Shown here: in pieces, positions 18,163 to 27,380 of the stretch
How positions within the stretch are numbered: position 1 is the stretch's first letter
Layout: every line of letters starts with the position of its first letter
NCBI RefSeq assembly: GCF_001280065.1
Contig: NZ_LGEA01000104.1
Coordinates: forward strand, 18,777 to 82,776
DNA from: Streptomyces sp. NRRL B-1140
Lineage (GTDB): Bacteria; Actinomycetota; Actinomycetes; Streptomycetales; Streptomycetaceae
Direction of reading: 5' to 3'
DNA: 64,000 bases
Translations under genes and position numbers: made by a program
Notes under the pieces: generated by a model
Told to the model about the DNA's origin: nothing
Database searches by the model: none
Seen by the model: the letters and a program-made list of their open reading frames with translations, nothing else

Positions 18163-19791
18163 TCAGTGCGCGGAGCCGGCCGTCGCGGGCGGGAGTTCCA
18201 CCTGGACGCCGGGGTCGCCCGCGTCCGCCGTGTAGTCCTCCGGCTTGGTCTCGTCGACGCCGTCGGGGGCCTTCAGGGCCTTCAGGACGAAGGTCAGGAC
18301 CACCGTCACCACCACGTTCAGGACGAACGCCGTGAGGCCGATGTAGCCGATCTCGCCGATGCCCGGGATCTCCTTCGCGGAGCCACCGAAGTGCTTCTGG
18401 GTCGGGGAGGCGACGCCGTACGCCGCGACCGTGCCGTAGATCATGCCGACCGCCCAGCCCGCGAGCAGCGCCCAGCGGTGGAACCAGCGGGTGAACAGGC
18501 CGCCGACCAGGGCGGGGAAGGTCTGCAGGATCCAGATGCCGCCCAGCAGCTGGAAGTTGATGGCGACCGTCTTGTCCATGGTGAGGACGAAGGCCAGGGC
18601 GCCGACCTTCACGAGCAGGGAGACCAGCTTGGACACCTTGGTCTCCTGCGCCGGAGTGGCGTCCGGCTTGATGAAGTCCTTGTAGATGTTGCGGGTGAAC
18701 AGGTTCGCGGCCGCGATGGACATGATGGCGGCGGGCACCAGCGCGCCGATGCCGATCGCCGCGAACGCCACGCCCGCGAACCAGTCCGGGAACATCGTCT
18801 CGAACAGCTGCGGGATCGCCAGCTGCCCGTTCTGCACCTTGATCCCGGCCGCGATCGCCATGAACCCGAGCAGTGCCAGCAGGCCCAGCATCAGCGAGTA
18901 CAGCGGCAGGATCGTGGTGTTGCGGCGGATCACCTCACGGCTCTTCGAGGACAGCGTCGCCGTGATGGAGTGCGGGTACATGAAGAGCGCGAGGGCGGAG
19001 CCCAGCGCCAGCGTGGCGTACGTCCACTGGCCGGGCTCGGCCGGTGTCAGCGCACCGCGCGGCGCGCCCGTCGCCGGGTTGGTCTGGCCGTACGCCTCGC
19101 CGGCCTTGGCGAAGATCTCGTCGAAGCCGCCCAGCTTGATCGGGATGTAGATGATCGCCACCGCGATGACGATGTAGATCAGCGTGTCCTTCACGAACGC
19201 GATGAGCGCGGGAGCCCGCAGGCCCGACGAGTACGTGTACGCCGCCAGCACGCCGAAGGCGATCAGCAGCGGCAGGTCCTTGATGAACCAGTTGGTGTTC
19301 TCGCCGCCGCCGACGCCCATCACGTCCAGTACGGCCTGGATGCCGACCAGTTGGAGCGCGATGTACGGCATCGTCGCCAGGATGCCGGTCACGGCGACCG
19401 CCAGCGACAGGCCCTTCGAGCCGAAACGGCCGCGCACGAAGTCGGACGTGGTGACGTAGCCGTGCTTGTGGGAGACCGACCACAGGCGGGGCAGGAAGGT
19501 GAAGATCAGCGGGTACACCAGGATCGTGTAGGGCACCGCGAAGAAGCCGGCCGCGCCCGCCGCGTAGATCGCCGCCGGCACGGCGACGAAGGTGTACGCC
19601 GTGTACAGGTCGCCGCCGAGCAGGAACCAGGTGATCCAGGTGCCGAACGAGCGGCCGCCCAGGCCCCATTCGTCCAGGCTGTGCTCGTTCTCGGCCTTGC
19701 GCCAGCGCGCGGCCAGGAAGCCCATGACCGTGACGGCCAGGAAGAAGAAGATGAAGACGCCGAGCGCGACGCCGTTCACGCCGTCCTTCAC
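18163..19791 (-). CDS. Sodium:solute symporter, MctP-like monocarboxylate permease
   Basis: A 542-residue integral membrane transporter with about 13 hydrophobic segments. The SSS-family features are the N-terminal FLLGGDLYTAYTFVAVPAAIYAAGAAGF region and the central GIGALVPAAIMSIAAANLFTRNIY. The pairing with an upstream DUF3311 protein of about 90 residues is the usual context of MctP-type uptake systems for lactate, pyruvate or acetate. It starts at GTG 19791, overlapping the DUF3311 stop (GTGA). A terminator lies 33 bases past its stop. The actual substrate cannot be read from sequence. Confidence 0.87.
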   Translation of the reverse strand: MKDGVNGVALGVFIFFFLAVTVMGFLAARWRKAENEHSLDEWGLGGRSFGTWITWFLLGGDLYTAYTFVAVPAAIYAAGAAGFFAVPYTILVYPLIFTFLPRLWSVSHKHGYVTTSDFVRGRFGSKGLSLAVAVTGILATMPYIALQLVGIQAVLDVMGVGGGENTNWFIKDLPLLIAFGVLAAYTYSSGLRAPALIAFVKDTLIYIVIAVAIIYIPIKLGGFDEIFAKAGEAYGQTNPATGAPRGALTPAEPGQWTYATLALGSALALFMYPHSITATLSSKSREVIRRNTTILPLYSLMLGLLALLGFMAIAAGIKVQNGQLAIPQLFETMFPDWFAGVAFAAIGIGALVPAAIMSIAAANLFTRNIYKDFIKPDATPAQETKVSKLVSLLVKVGALAFVLTMDKTVAINFQLLGGIWILQTFPALVGGLFTRWFHRWALLAGWAVGMIYGTVAAYGVASPTQKHFGGSAKEIPGIGEIGYIGLTAFVLNVVVTVVLTFVLKALKAPDGVDETKPEDYTADAGDPGVQVELPPATAGSAH

Positions 19792-20054
19792 TGCGACGCA
19801 CCGCCCTTCGCGGCCGAGCGGGCGCGCTGGTCACGCTGCCACAGCTTGTAGGCGATCATCGTCAGAGCGGTGGAGATCAGCACCCAGGCCATCTGGTACC
19901 AGTAGAAGAACGGGATCCCGATGAAGGCCGGGTCGGTCTTGGCGTACGAGCCGACCCACAGCATGGCCACGAAGGGCGCTATGAGGCAGACCGCGATGAC
20001 GACGCGCACGGGCGTCACCACCGGCCCTCTGCTGGCTTGTGGGGCTTGCGACAT
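19788..20054 (-). CDS. DUF3311 small membrane protein, symporter partner
   Basis: An 88-residue protein with two membrane helices (about 16-36 and 48-68, the latter in IPFFYWYQMAWVLISTALTMIAYKLW) and a basic C-terminus. The FYWYQ motif is typical of DUF3311 proteins that always precede SSS-family symporter genes. Its stop overlaps the symporter GTG by four bases, implying a stoichiometric, possibly accessory subunit. ATG 20054 is the only suitable start. Confidence 0.85.
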   Translation of the reverse strand: MSQAPQASRGPVVTPVRVVIAVCLIAPFVAMLWVGSYAKTDPAFIGIPFFYWYQMAWVLISTALTMIAYKLWQRDQRARSAAKGGASQ

Positions 20055-20193
20055 CAGGCGGCTCCGTCCCCTTGGTGATCACTTGCGGCGCAGGCAATCT
20101 AGGTCAGGGTGAGGCGGGAACGGAACCCCTCGTCCGCAATGCGGTACCCAACCGAAACCAGGCGTCAGCAGCGACGGAAGCCCAGCGACGCGG

Positions 20194-21034
<841 letters not shown>

Positions 21035-21163
21035 ATTCCCTGTGGTCTACCCGCAGTATGCCGTGTTCCGCTCGGGTTTTCGCTGGCTTCTTACTTAAAG
21101 GTTCCTGCATATGTAGGTCGCATAACAGCTGGTCAGAGCCGTATCGAGGCCCTTGACAGGCCT

Positions 21164-21203
21164 TCTGGTCCGGTCCAAGCTCCTCGTACTGGTCTACACC
21201 ATT
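21164..21203. promoter_or_regulatory. Two dre operators in front of dasA
   Basis: ACTGGTCTACACCATT (21188-21203) is a good dre, 69 bases ahead of the dasA GTG; TCTGGTCCGGTCCAAG (21164-21179) is a second, weaker copy 24 bases upstream. Together they would give DasR control of the dasABC operon, as in S. coelicolor. Confidence 0.82.
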
Positions 21204-21271
21204 GGTCCAGGCCCGGCCCCACGTTCACTGCGGGGAGCCAGGGGGGTTGTGGGATCCCTGAGGAGGGTGGC

Positions 21272-22552
21272 GTGAAGCGCAAGCTGACAGCCGCGATCGG
21301 TATCGCGGGCATGATGGTCTCCATCGCGGCATGCGGGGGCGAGGGTGACGGGGGCTCGGACAAGGGCGCGGACGCCAAGGAGCTGACCGTCTGGCTCACC
21401 GTCGACGCCCAGAACAACTGGCCCGCACTGGTGAAGGCCGCCGACGCCGCGGTGCAGAAGAAGCACCCCGGCCTCAAGATCAACCACGAGTACTACGGCT
21501 GGCCCGACAAGAACGCCAAGCTCGACGCCGTCCTCGCCACGGACAAGGCTCCGGACGTGGTCGAGATGGGCAACACCGAGATGCTCGGCTACATGGTCAA
21601 GGGCGCCTTCGCCCCCCTCGACCAGGCGAAATTCGACAACTCCGACGCCTGGCTGGACGGCCTCAAGGCCTCCGTCACCTACGACGGCAAGACCTACGGC
21701 GTCCCGTACTACGCCGGCGGCCGCGTCGCCAACTGGCGCAAGGACGTGGCGGCGTCCGTCGGCGTGAAGTCGACGCCGAAGACCTACAAGGAGCTGACCG
21801 CCGCCCTGGACAAGATCCAGAAGAAGCAGGGCGACAAGTTCAGCGCCTGGTACCAGCCCACCCGCGACTGGTACGCGGCCATGTCCTTCGTCTACGACGC
21901 CGGCGGCGCCATCGCCACCGAGTCGGGCGGCCGGTGGAAGGCCTCCCTCTCCTCGCCCGAGTCCCTCAAAGGCCTGAAGGAGTTCAAGAACGTCGTCGAC
22001 TCCTATATGCACGGCGACAAGACCAAGGACGAGTCCGACCGTTACATCGTCTACGGCCAGGGCAAGTCCGCCATGATCTTCGCCGCCGCCTGGGAGGGCG
22101 CCACCGCCGAGGACCCGAAGAACGACAAGACCGGCAAGCTCAAGGGCAACCTCGAGAACTTCGTGATGCCCGGCCCGTCCGGCAAGAACATGCCCGTCTT
22201 CCTGGGCGGCTCCGACCTCGCCGTACCGGTGAAGTCCGACGCGCAGGCCCTGGCCGCCGAGTGGATCAACGCGTTCACCGGCTCCTCCGGTCAGAAGGGC
22301 CTGATGGCCAAGGGCAACCTGCCCAACAACAAGACCGACCTCGCGACGCTCAAGAACGACCCGAAGACGGCCGTCCCCGCCACCGCGGCCGAGTCCAGCT
22401 GGTTCGTGCCGATGGCGCCCGGCTGGGGCCAGGTCGAGAAGGCCCAGGTCCTGCAGACCATGCTGCAGAACATCGGCACCGGCAAGAAGTCCGTCGAGGC
22501 CGCCGCCAAGGAGGCGGACGCCGCGATCGACAAGGTCATCAACAACAAGTGA
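21272..22552 (+). CDS. dasA: Chitobiose-binding lipoprotein DasA
   Basis: Extracellular solute-binding protein of the chitobiose ABC importer. The 426-residue precursor has a lipoprotein signal (MKRKLTAAIGIAGMMVSIAAC) with Cys21 after the IAA lipobox, then a family 1 binding fold rich in Trp and Tyr. The segment TDKAPDVVEMGNTEMLGYM is typical of sugar-binding proteins. GTG 21272 follows GAGGAGGG. The permease genes follow, but no ATPase is present; in Streptomyces the shared ATPase MsiK supplies energy. dre sites upstream place it under DasR. Confidence 0.95.
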   Translation: MKRKLTAAIGIAGMMVSIAACGGEGDGGSDKGADAKELTVWLTVDAQNNWPALVKAADAAVQKKHPGLKINHEYYGWPDKNAKLDAVLATDKAPDVVEMGNTEMLGYMVKGAFAPLDQAKFDNSDAWLDGLKASVTYDGKTYGVPYYAGGRVANWRKDVAASVGVKSTPKTYKELTAALDKIQKKQGDKFSAWYQPTRDWYAAMSFVYDAGGAIATESGGRWKASLSSPESLKGLKEFKNVVDSYMHGDKTKDESDRYIVYGQGKSAMIFAAAWEGATAEDPKNDKTGKLKGNLENFVMPGPSGKNMPVFLGGSDLAVPVKSDAQALAAEWINAFTGSSGQKGLMAKGNLPNNKTDLATLKNDPKTAVPATAAESSWFVPMAPGWGQVEKAQVLQTMLQNIGTGKKSVEAAAKEADAAIDKVINNK

Positions 22553-22654
22553 CCTGAGCGCAGGGCCCCGTCGCCTCCCCGCAGTCCTCGACGGGGCCCT
22601 GCATCCCGTACGACTGCATCCCGTACGACCTGAGGGATCGTCAAGGAGCGCGCG

Positions 22655-23644
22655 ATGAGTGCCGCAGAGACCACCACCACCGTTAAGGTGCCGCCACCGC
22701 GGCAGGCACCACCGCCGCCCCCGAAGGACCGGCGGCCCCGCGGGCAGCGCACGTCGGGCGGGGCCTCGGTCCCCTGGCTGCTGCTCGCGCCCTGCCTGCT
22801 GATCCTCGCCCTGGTCATGGGCTATCCGCTGGCCCGCCTGGTCACCCTGTCCTTCCAGAAGTTCGGGCAGTCCCAGCTGTGGGGCTTCCAGCCGGCCGAG
22901 ACGGTCGGGTTCGACAACTTCGCCGAGGTACTGGGCGACGGCGAGTTCTGGGCCGTCGTCGTGCGCACGATCGTCTTCGCGGCCGGCGCCGTCGTCTGCA
23001 CCATGGTGATCGGCATGGCGCTCGCCCTGCTGCTCCAGCGGGTCTCCGGCTGGCTCAAGATGCTCATCAACATCGTGCTGGTCGCGAGCTGGGGCATGCC
23101 GGTGATCGTGGCGACCACCGTCTTCAAATGGCTCTTCGACTCGGACTACGGCGTCTTCAACGCGCTGCTCAGCAAGCTGCCCGGCGTCGACATGGTCGGG
23201 CACAACTGGTTCGCGAGCGGCCCCGAGGGCCTGGCCGTGATCATGCTGCTGGTGATCTGGGGAGCCGTTCCGTTCGTGGTCATCACCCTCAGCGCCGGTC
23301 TCACCCAGGTCCCGAAGGAGCTGGAGGAGGCCGCCCGGCTGGACGGCGCCGGCTCCTGGGGCGTGTTCCGGTTCGTCACCCTGCCCGTCCTCAAGCCGAT
23401 CATCGTGATGCTCACGACCCTGTCGGTCATCTGGGACATGGGCGTCTTCCCCCAGGTGTTCGTCATGCGGGGCGGCCACCCCGAGCCGGAGTTCCAGGTC
23501 CTCAACACCTACTCCTACGACCGGGCGTTCGTGGTCAACGACTACGGCCAGGGCTCGGCCATCGCGCTGATCACCGTCCTGCTGCTGCTCGGCGTGGTCG
23601 CCGTCTACATGCGGCAGATGCTGAAGATCGGAGAGGTCGAATGA
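22655..23644 (+). CDS. dasB: Sugar ABC transporter permease DasB
   Basis: A 329-residue MalF-like inner-membrane permease of the chitobiose importer. There is a proline-rich cytoplasmic N-terminus (about 1-35), then six membrane segments. The EAA loop that contacts the ATPase is at LEEAARLDGAGSWGVFRFVTLP (about 225-247). The start ATG 22655 follows AAGGAG. Its stop overlaps the dasC ATG by four bases. Confidence 0.93.
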   Translation: MSAAETTTTVKVPPPRQAPPPPPKDRRPRGQRTSGGASVPWLLLAPCLLILALVMGYPLARLVTLSFQKFGQSQLWGFQPAETVGFDNFAEVLGDGEFWAVVVRTIVFAAGAVVCTMVIGMALALLLQRVSGWLKMLINIVLVASWGMPVIVATTVFKWLFDSDYGVFNALLSKLPGVDMVGHNWFASGPEGLAVIMLLVIWGAVPFVVITLSAGLTQVPKELEEAARLDGAGSWGVFRFVTLPVLKPIIVMLTTLSVIWDMGVFPQVFVMRGGHPEPEFQVLNTYSYDRAFVVNDYGQGSAIALITVLLLLGVVAVYMRQMLKIGEVE

Positions 23645-24486
23645 GCACGCTCGCCGCAGCCCGCCGCCGCAGGAACCCGCGGCTCGGCTGGAACCTCCTC
23701 GGTCTCCTGGTCTTCCTCGTCGCGGGGTTCCCGCTCTACTGGATGCTCAACACCGCGTTCAAACCCGCCAAGGACGCCATCGACCCCGATCCCAGCCTGC
23801 TGCCGACCGGCTTCACCCTGGACAACTTCAACCGGGCGCTGGACATCGCCGACTTCTGGGGGCCGGTGGGCCGCAGCCTGGTCGTGTCGCTGGCCGTGGT
23901 CGTCATCGGCATGGCGGTCGGGCTGCTGGCCGCGCTCGCCATCTCCCGCTTCGCCTTCCGCGGCCGCAAGATCGTGATCGTGGGCATCCTCGCGGTCCAG
24001 ATGGTGCCGTTGGTCGCCATGATCATCCCGGTGTTCCTGCTGCTCAACGACCTGGGCCAGTACGACCGGCTGACCGGCCTCATCATCACGTACCTGACTT
24101 TCGTCCTCCCGTTCACGGTGTGGACGCTGCGCGGCTTCATAGTCAACATCCCGAAGGAACTGGAGGAGGCGGCCATGGTCGACGGCTGCTCGCGCACCGG
24201 CGCCTTCCTCCGGGTCGTCTTCCCGCTCCTGGCCCCCGGCATGGTCGCCACCTCGGTCTACGGTTTCATCCAGGCCTGGAACGAGTACCTGTACGCCTTG
24301 ATGCTCCTGAGCCAGAAGAACCAGACCGCGACCGTCTGGCTCGGCAACTTCACCACCAAACACGGCACCGAATACGCCCCGATGATGGCCGGCGCCACGA
24401 TGATGGCCGTGCCGATCGTCGCCCTCTTCCTCCTCGTCCAGCGCAAGATGGCCGCGGGCCTGACCGCCGGCGCAGTGAAGGGATGA
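23641..24486 (+). CDS. dasC: Sugar ABC transporter permease DasC
   Basis: A 281-residue MalG-like permease, partner of DasB. Six membrane segments; EAA loop LEEAAMVDGCSRTGAFLRVVFP (about 176-198). ATG 23641 overlaps the dasB stop (ATGA); a much longer frame starting at 22879 is the antisense-free shadow of dasB in another frame and is excluded. The hydrolase gene that follows, nine bases later, would process imported disaccharides. Confidence 0.93.
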   Translation: MSTLAAARRRRNPRLGWNLLGLLVFLVAGFPLYWMLNTAFKPAKDAIDPDPSLLPTGFTLDNFNRALDIADFWGPVGRSLVVSLAVVVIGMAVGLLAALAISRFAFRGRKIVIVGILAVQMVPLVAMIIPVFLLLNDLGQYDRLTGLIITYLTFVLPFTVWTLRGFIVNIPKELEEAAMVDGCSRTGAFLRVVFPLLAPGMVATSVYGFIQAWNEYLYALMLLSQKNQTATVWLGNFTTKHGTEYAPMMAGATMMAVPIVALFLLVQRKMAAGLTAGAVKG

Positions 24487-24495
24487 CCTCACCCG

Positions 24496-26034
24496 ATGAC
24501 GACACTCGCCGACGGCACCGACACGCTCACCCGCGACGCCCTGACCGTCCTCCAGCCCGGCTTCACCGGCACCACCGCCCCCGACTGGCTGCTGCGCCGG
24601 CTCGGCGAGGGCCTGGCCTCCGTCGGACTGTTCGGCCGCAACATCGCCTCGCCGGACCAACTGGCCGCCCTGACCGCCCAGCTGCGGGCCGAGCGTGACG
24701 ACGTCCTCGTCGCGATCGACGAGGAGGGCGGTGACGTGACCCGCCTGGAGGTGCGCAGCGGATCCTCCTTCCCGGGCAACCACGCCCTCGGCGCGGTCGA
24801 CGACGTCGAGCTCACCCACCAGGTCGCCCACGAGCTGGGCCGGCGCCTCGCCGCCTGCGGCGTCAACCTCAACTGGGCCCCCTCCGCCGACGTCAACTCC
24901 GACCCGCGCAACCCGGTCATCGGTGTCCGCTCCTTCGGCGCCGACACCGAACTCGCCGCCCGGCACACCGCCGCCTACGTCACCGGCCTGCAGTCCGCCG
25001 GGGTCGCCGCCTGCACCAAGCACTTCCCGGGCCACGGCGACACGGCCGTCGACTCCCACCACGCCCTGCCCCGCATCGACGTCCGCGCCGAGGTGCTCGC
25101 CGGGCGCGAACTGACCCCCTTCCGTGCCGCCATCGCCGCCGGAACCCGGGCCGTCATGAGCGCCCACATCCTGGTCCCGGCGCTGGACCCCGACCGCCCG
25201 GCCACCCTCTCCCGCCGCATCCTCACCGGCCTGCTCCGCGAGGAGCTCGGCTACGACGGCCTCATCGTCACCGACGGCATGGAGATGCAGGCCATCGCCG
25301 GCACCTACGGCATCGCACGCGGCAGCGTCCTCGCCGTCGCCGCGGGCGCCGACGCGATCTGCGTGGGCGGCGGCCTCGCCGACGACGCGACCGTGCTGCG
25401 CCTCCGGGACGCCCTCGTCGGGGCCGTGCGGGCGGGTGAGCTCGCGGAGGAACGCCTCGCCGAGGCCGCCGGCCGGGTACGCGCACTGGCCCGCTGGGCG
25501 GGCGCGTCGGGCCGCCCGGCCGCGAGCACCCCCGGCACCGAGATCGGTCTGCACGCCGCCCGCCGCGCCCTCACCGTGACCGCCGCACCCGGTCTCGGCA
25601 GCCCCGACACCTTCAAGCCCCTCACGGAACCGCCCTACGTCGCCGCCCTCACCCCTGTGGCCAACATCGCGGTGGGCGACGAGACCCCCTGGGGCATCGC
25701 CGCGGAGCTCGTGCACCTCCTGCCGGGCACGGTGACGGGCAGTTTCCCGGCCGGGGACGGGCCGGAGAGCGCGGCCGGTGAGAGTGCCGGACGGGCGGCC
25801 CTGGAGGCGGCCGGCCCGCGCCGCATCGTCGCGGTCGTCCGCGACGAACACCGTCACCCCTGGATGGCTACGGCCCTCGACACCCTGCTCGCGGCCCGCC
25901 CCGACACCGTCGTCGTCGAGATGGGCGTCCCCCAGGCTGCCCCGCGTGGCGCCCTGCACATCGCCACCCACGGCGCGGCCCGCGTCTGCGGCCGGGCGGC
26001 TGCCGAAGTGATCGCCGGGATCACAGGCCTGTGA
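24496..26034 (+). CDS. Glycoside hydrolase family 3 beta-N-acetylhexosaminidase
   Basis: Cytoplasmic enzyme likely to split imported chitobiose to N-acetylglucosamine. The 512-residue protein has the GH3 hexosaminidase signature KHFPGHGDTAVDSHHALP (about residues 175-192), with the His-Asp acid/base dyad typical of NagZ, and a nucleophile Asp in LIVTDGMEM (about 256). An additional C-terminal domain (about 350-512) of Rossmann-like character is present, making it longer than simple NagZ. No signal peptide is seen. It is the last gene of the das operon, nine bases after dasC. Confidence 0.88.
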   Translation: MTTLADGTDTLTRDALTVLQPGFTGTTAPDWLLRRLGEGLASVGLFGRNIASPDQLAALTAQLRAERDDVLVAIDEEGGDVTRLEVRSGSSFPGNHALGAVDDVELTHQVAHELGRRLAACGVNLNWAPSADVNSDPRNPVIGVRSFGADTELAARHTAAYVTGLQSAGVAACTKHFPGHGDTAVDSHHALPRIDVRAEVLAGRELTPFRAAIAAGTRAVMSAHILVPALDPDRPATLSRRILTGLLREELGYDGLIVTDGMEMQAIAGTYGIARGSVLAVAAGADAICVGGGLADDATVLRLRDALVGAVRAGELAEERLAEAAGRVRALARWAGASGRPAASTPGTEIGLHAARRALTVTAAPGLGSPDTFKPLTEPPYVAALTPVANIAVGDETPWGIAAELVHLLPGTVTGSFPAGDGPESAAGESAGRAALEAAGPRRIVAVVRDEHRHPWMATALDTLLAARPDTVVVEMGVPQAAPRGALHIATHGAARVCGRAAAEVIAGITGL

Positions 26035-26055
26035 GGGAGGGGGGACCGGCCGTAG

Positions 26056-26101
26056 GGGCGCGGAGGTGAACCGGCCCGAAGGGCGCGGAGGTGAACCGGC
26101 C
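26056..26101 (+). repeat. Two 21-bp direct repeats after the GH3 gene
   Basis: GGGCGCGGAGGTGAACCGGCC occurs at 26056-26076 and again at 26081-26101 (25-base period). Intergenic, between two convergent genes; no coding role is visible. Confidence 0.85.
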
Positions 26102-26198
26102 GTGCCGGTCCGGTCCGCGGCGGTACGGATGGCTACGCGGATGGGGACCCCCGCGACAGCGATGGGTTCCGGCCGGGCTTCGGCTTTCTCCTCGGAGC

Positions 26199-26234
26199 TG
26201 CCGCCGCGGTGTCGCGCACGACGCCGCGGCGGCA
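26199..26234. terminator. 16-bp hairpin between convergent GH3 and nagB genes
   Basis: TGCCGCCGCGGTGTCG (26199-26214) pairs with CGACGCCGCGGCGGCA (26219-26234) with one G-T wobble and a tetraloop CGCA. Lying between converging genes, it can serve both strands. No T tract. Confidence 0.75.
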
Positions 26235-26305
26235 CGAGACTCCCGGCTGCGGCCGGGACCGACCCCGCGGGTCACTGCATCCGGACCCCTGCCGGTCCGG
26301 CTGGT

Positions 26306-27091
26306 TCAGATCCCCTGCCAGTCCGGCTTGTTGGCGTAGGTGTGACGGAAGTAGCCGGCCAGCTTCAGCTTCGACGCGGCGGCCTCGTCGACGACGACGG
26401 TCGCGTGCGGGTGGAGCTGGAGCGCGGACGCGGGGCACACCGCGGCGATCGGCCCTTCCACCGTCGCCGCCACCGCGTCCGCCTTGCCCTCGCCGGTGGC
26501 GAGCAGCACCAGATGCCGCGCCTCCAGGATGGTGCCGATGCCCTGCGTGATCACGTGGTGCGGCACTTGGGTGATGTCGCCGTCGAAGAAGCGCGCGTTG
26601 TCGATCCGGGTCTGCTCGGTCAGCGTCTTGATCCGTGTCCGCGATGCCAGTGACGAGCACGGCTCGTTGAAACCTATGTGTCCGTCGGTCCCGATGCCGA
26701 GCAGCTGAAGGTCCACACCTCCCGCGTCCGACAGCGTCTTGTCATAGGCCTCGCACGCCCCCTGCATGTCCGCCGCCGTGCCGTCCGGGCCGGTGAACTG
26801 CTCCATCCCGATCCCGAGCGGCTCCAGCACCTCACGCCGCAGCACCGACCGGTACGACTCCGGGTGATCGGCGGGCAGCCCCACGTACTCGTCGAGCTGT
26901 GCGATCCGCGCCCGCCCCACGTCCACCGCGCCGGAGCGCACCTTCGCCGCCAGCGCCTCGTAGACCGGCAGAGGCGTCGAGCCCGTGGCCACGCCGAGCA
27001 GGGCGTCGGGCTTGCGCCGGAGCAGCTGTGCCATGGCCTCGGCGATGAGCTCGCCGCCCGCCTTGGTGTCCGGAACGATGACAACTTCCAC
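26306..27091 (-). CDS. nagB: Glucosamine-6-phosphate deaminase
   Basis: Converts glucosamine-6-phosphate to fructose-6-phosphate and ammonia, channelling amino sugars into glycolysis and removing the DasR inducer. The 261-residue product has VATGSTPLPVYEAL (substrate loop), AQLDEYVGLP with catalytic Asp72 region, and LLGIGTDGHIGFNEP with the active-site Asp/His. GTG 27091 (VEVVIVPDT) gives the family length; a frame extending to 27646 is rejected. A dre operator lies 59 bases ahead of the start. Confidence 0.95.
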   Translation of the reverse strand: MEVVIVPDTKAGGELIAEAMAQLLRRKPDALLGVATGSTPLPVYEALAAKVRSGAVDVGRARIAQLDEYVGLPADHPESYRSVLRREVLEPLGIGMEQFTGPDGTAADMQGACEAYDKTLSDAGGVDLQLLGIGTDGHIGFNEPCSSLASRTRIKTLTEQTRIDNARFFDGDITQVPHHVITQGIGTILEARHLVLLATGEGKADAVAATVEGPIAAVCPASALQLHPHATVVVDEAAASKLKLAGYFRHTYANKPDWQGI

Positions 27092-27149
27092 GCTGGGCCT
27101 GCCGATCTGAAAGGACTGCTCAACTGGGACCTGACCCGGGAGGGGGTCG

Positions 27150-27165
27150 TGTGGTTTAGACCAAT
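27150..27165. promoter_or_regulatory. dre operator between nagB and the SIS gene
   Basis: TGTGGTTTAGACCAAT is a good dre match located 59 bases ahead of nagB and 216 bases ahead of the divergent SIS-domain gene, so DasR probably controls nagB and possibly both. The rest of the 289-base divergent gap shows no gene. Confidence 0.8.
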
Positions 27166-27380
27166 CTAACAGAGCGGTCCTGCCGCTCCCAGGGTGCGTA
27201 CCGGCGCTCCCGCGCGGGTGGCGCCGCTGCGCCGACCAGGTCACCAGCGGGTGAACAACGCGGGTGCACAAGGAGCGGACATGCTGCGGACATGCGATCA
27301 AGCATCCCGGGCGGGCGGTGTCCGGCCCGGGGGAGTGGAATGGGGTCTGCACCCGCCCCGCCCCCGGAAGGAAACCCGCC

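Noticed and set aside
21194..23479. 761-codon minus-strand frame opposite dasA/dasB
   Set aside because: Antisense shadow; dasA and dasB have full family motifs, this frame has none.
23605..26235. 876-codon minus-strand frame opposite dasB, dasC and the GH3 gene
   Set aside because: Shadow of three well-supported plus-strand genes; Gly/Asp/His-rich composition without domain signatures.
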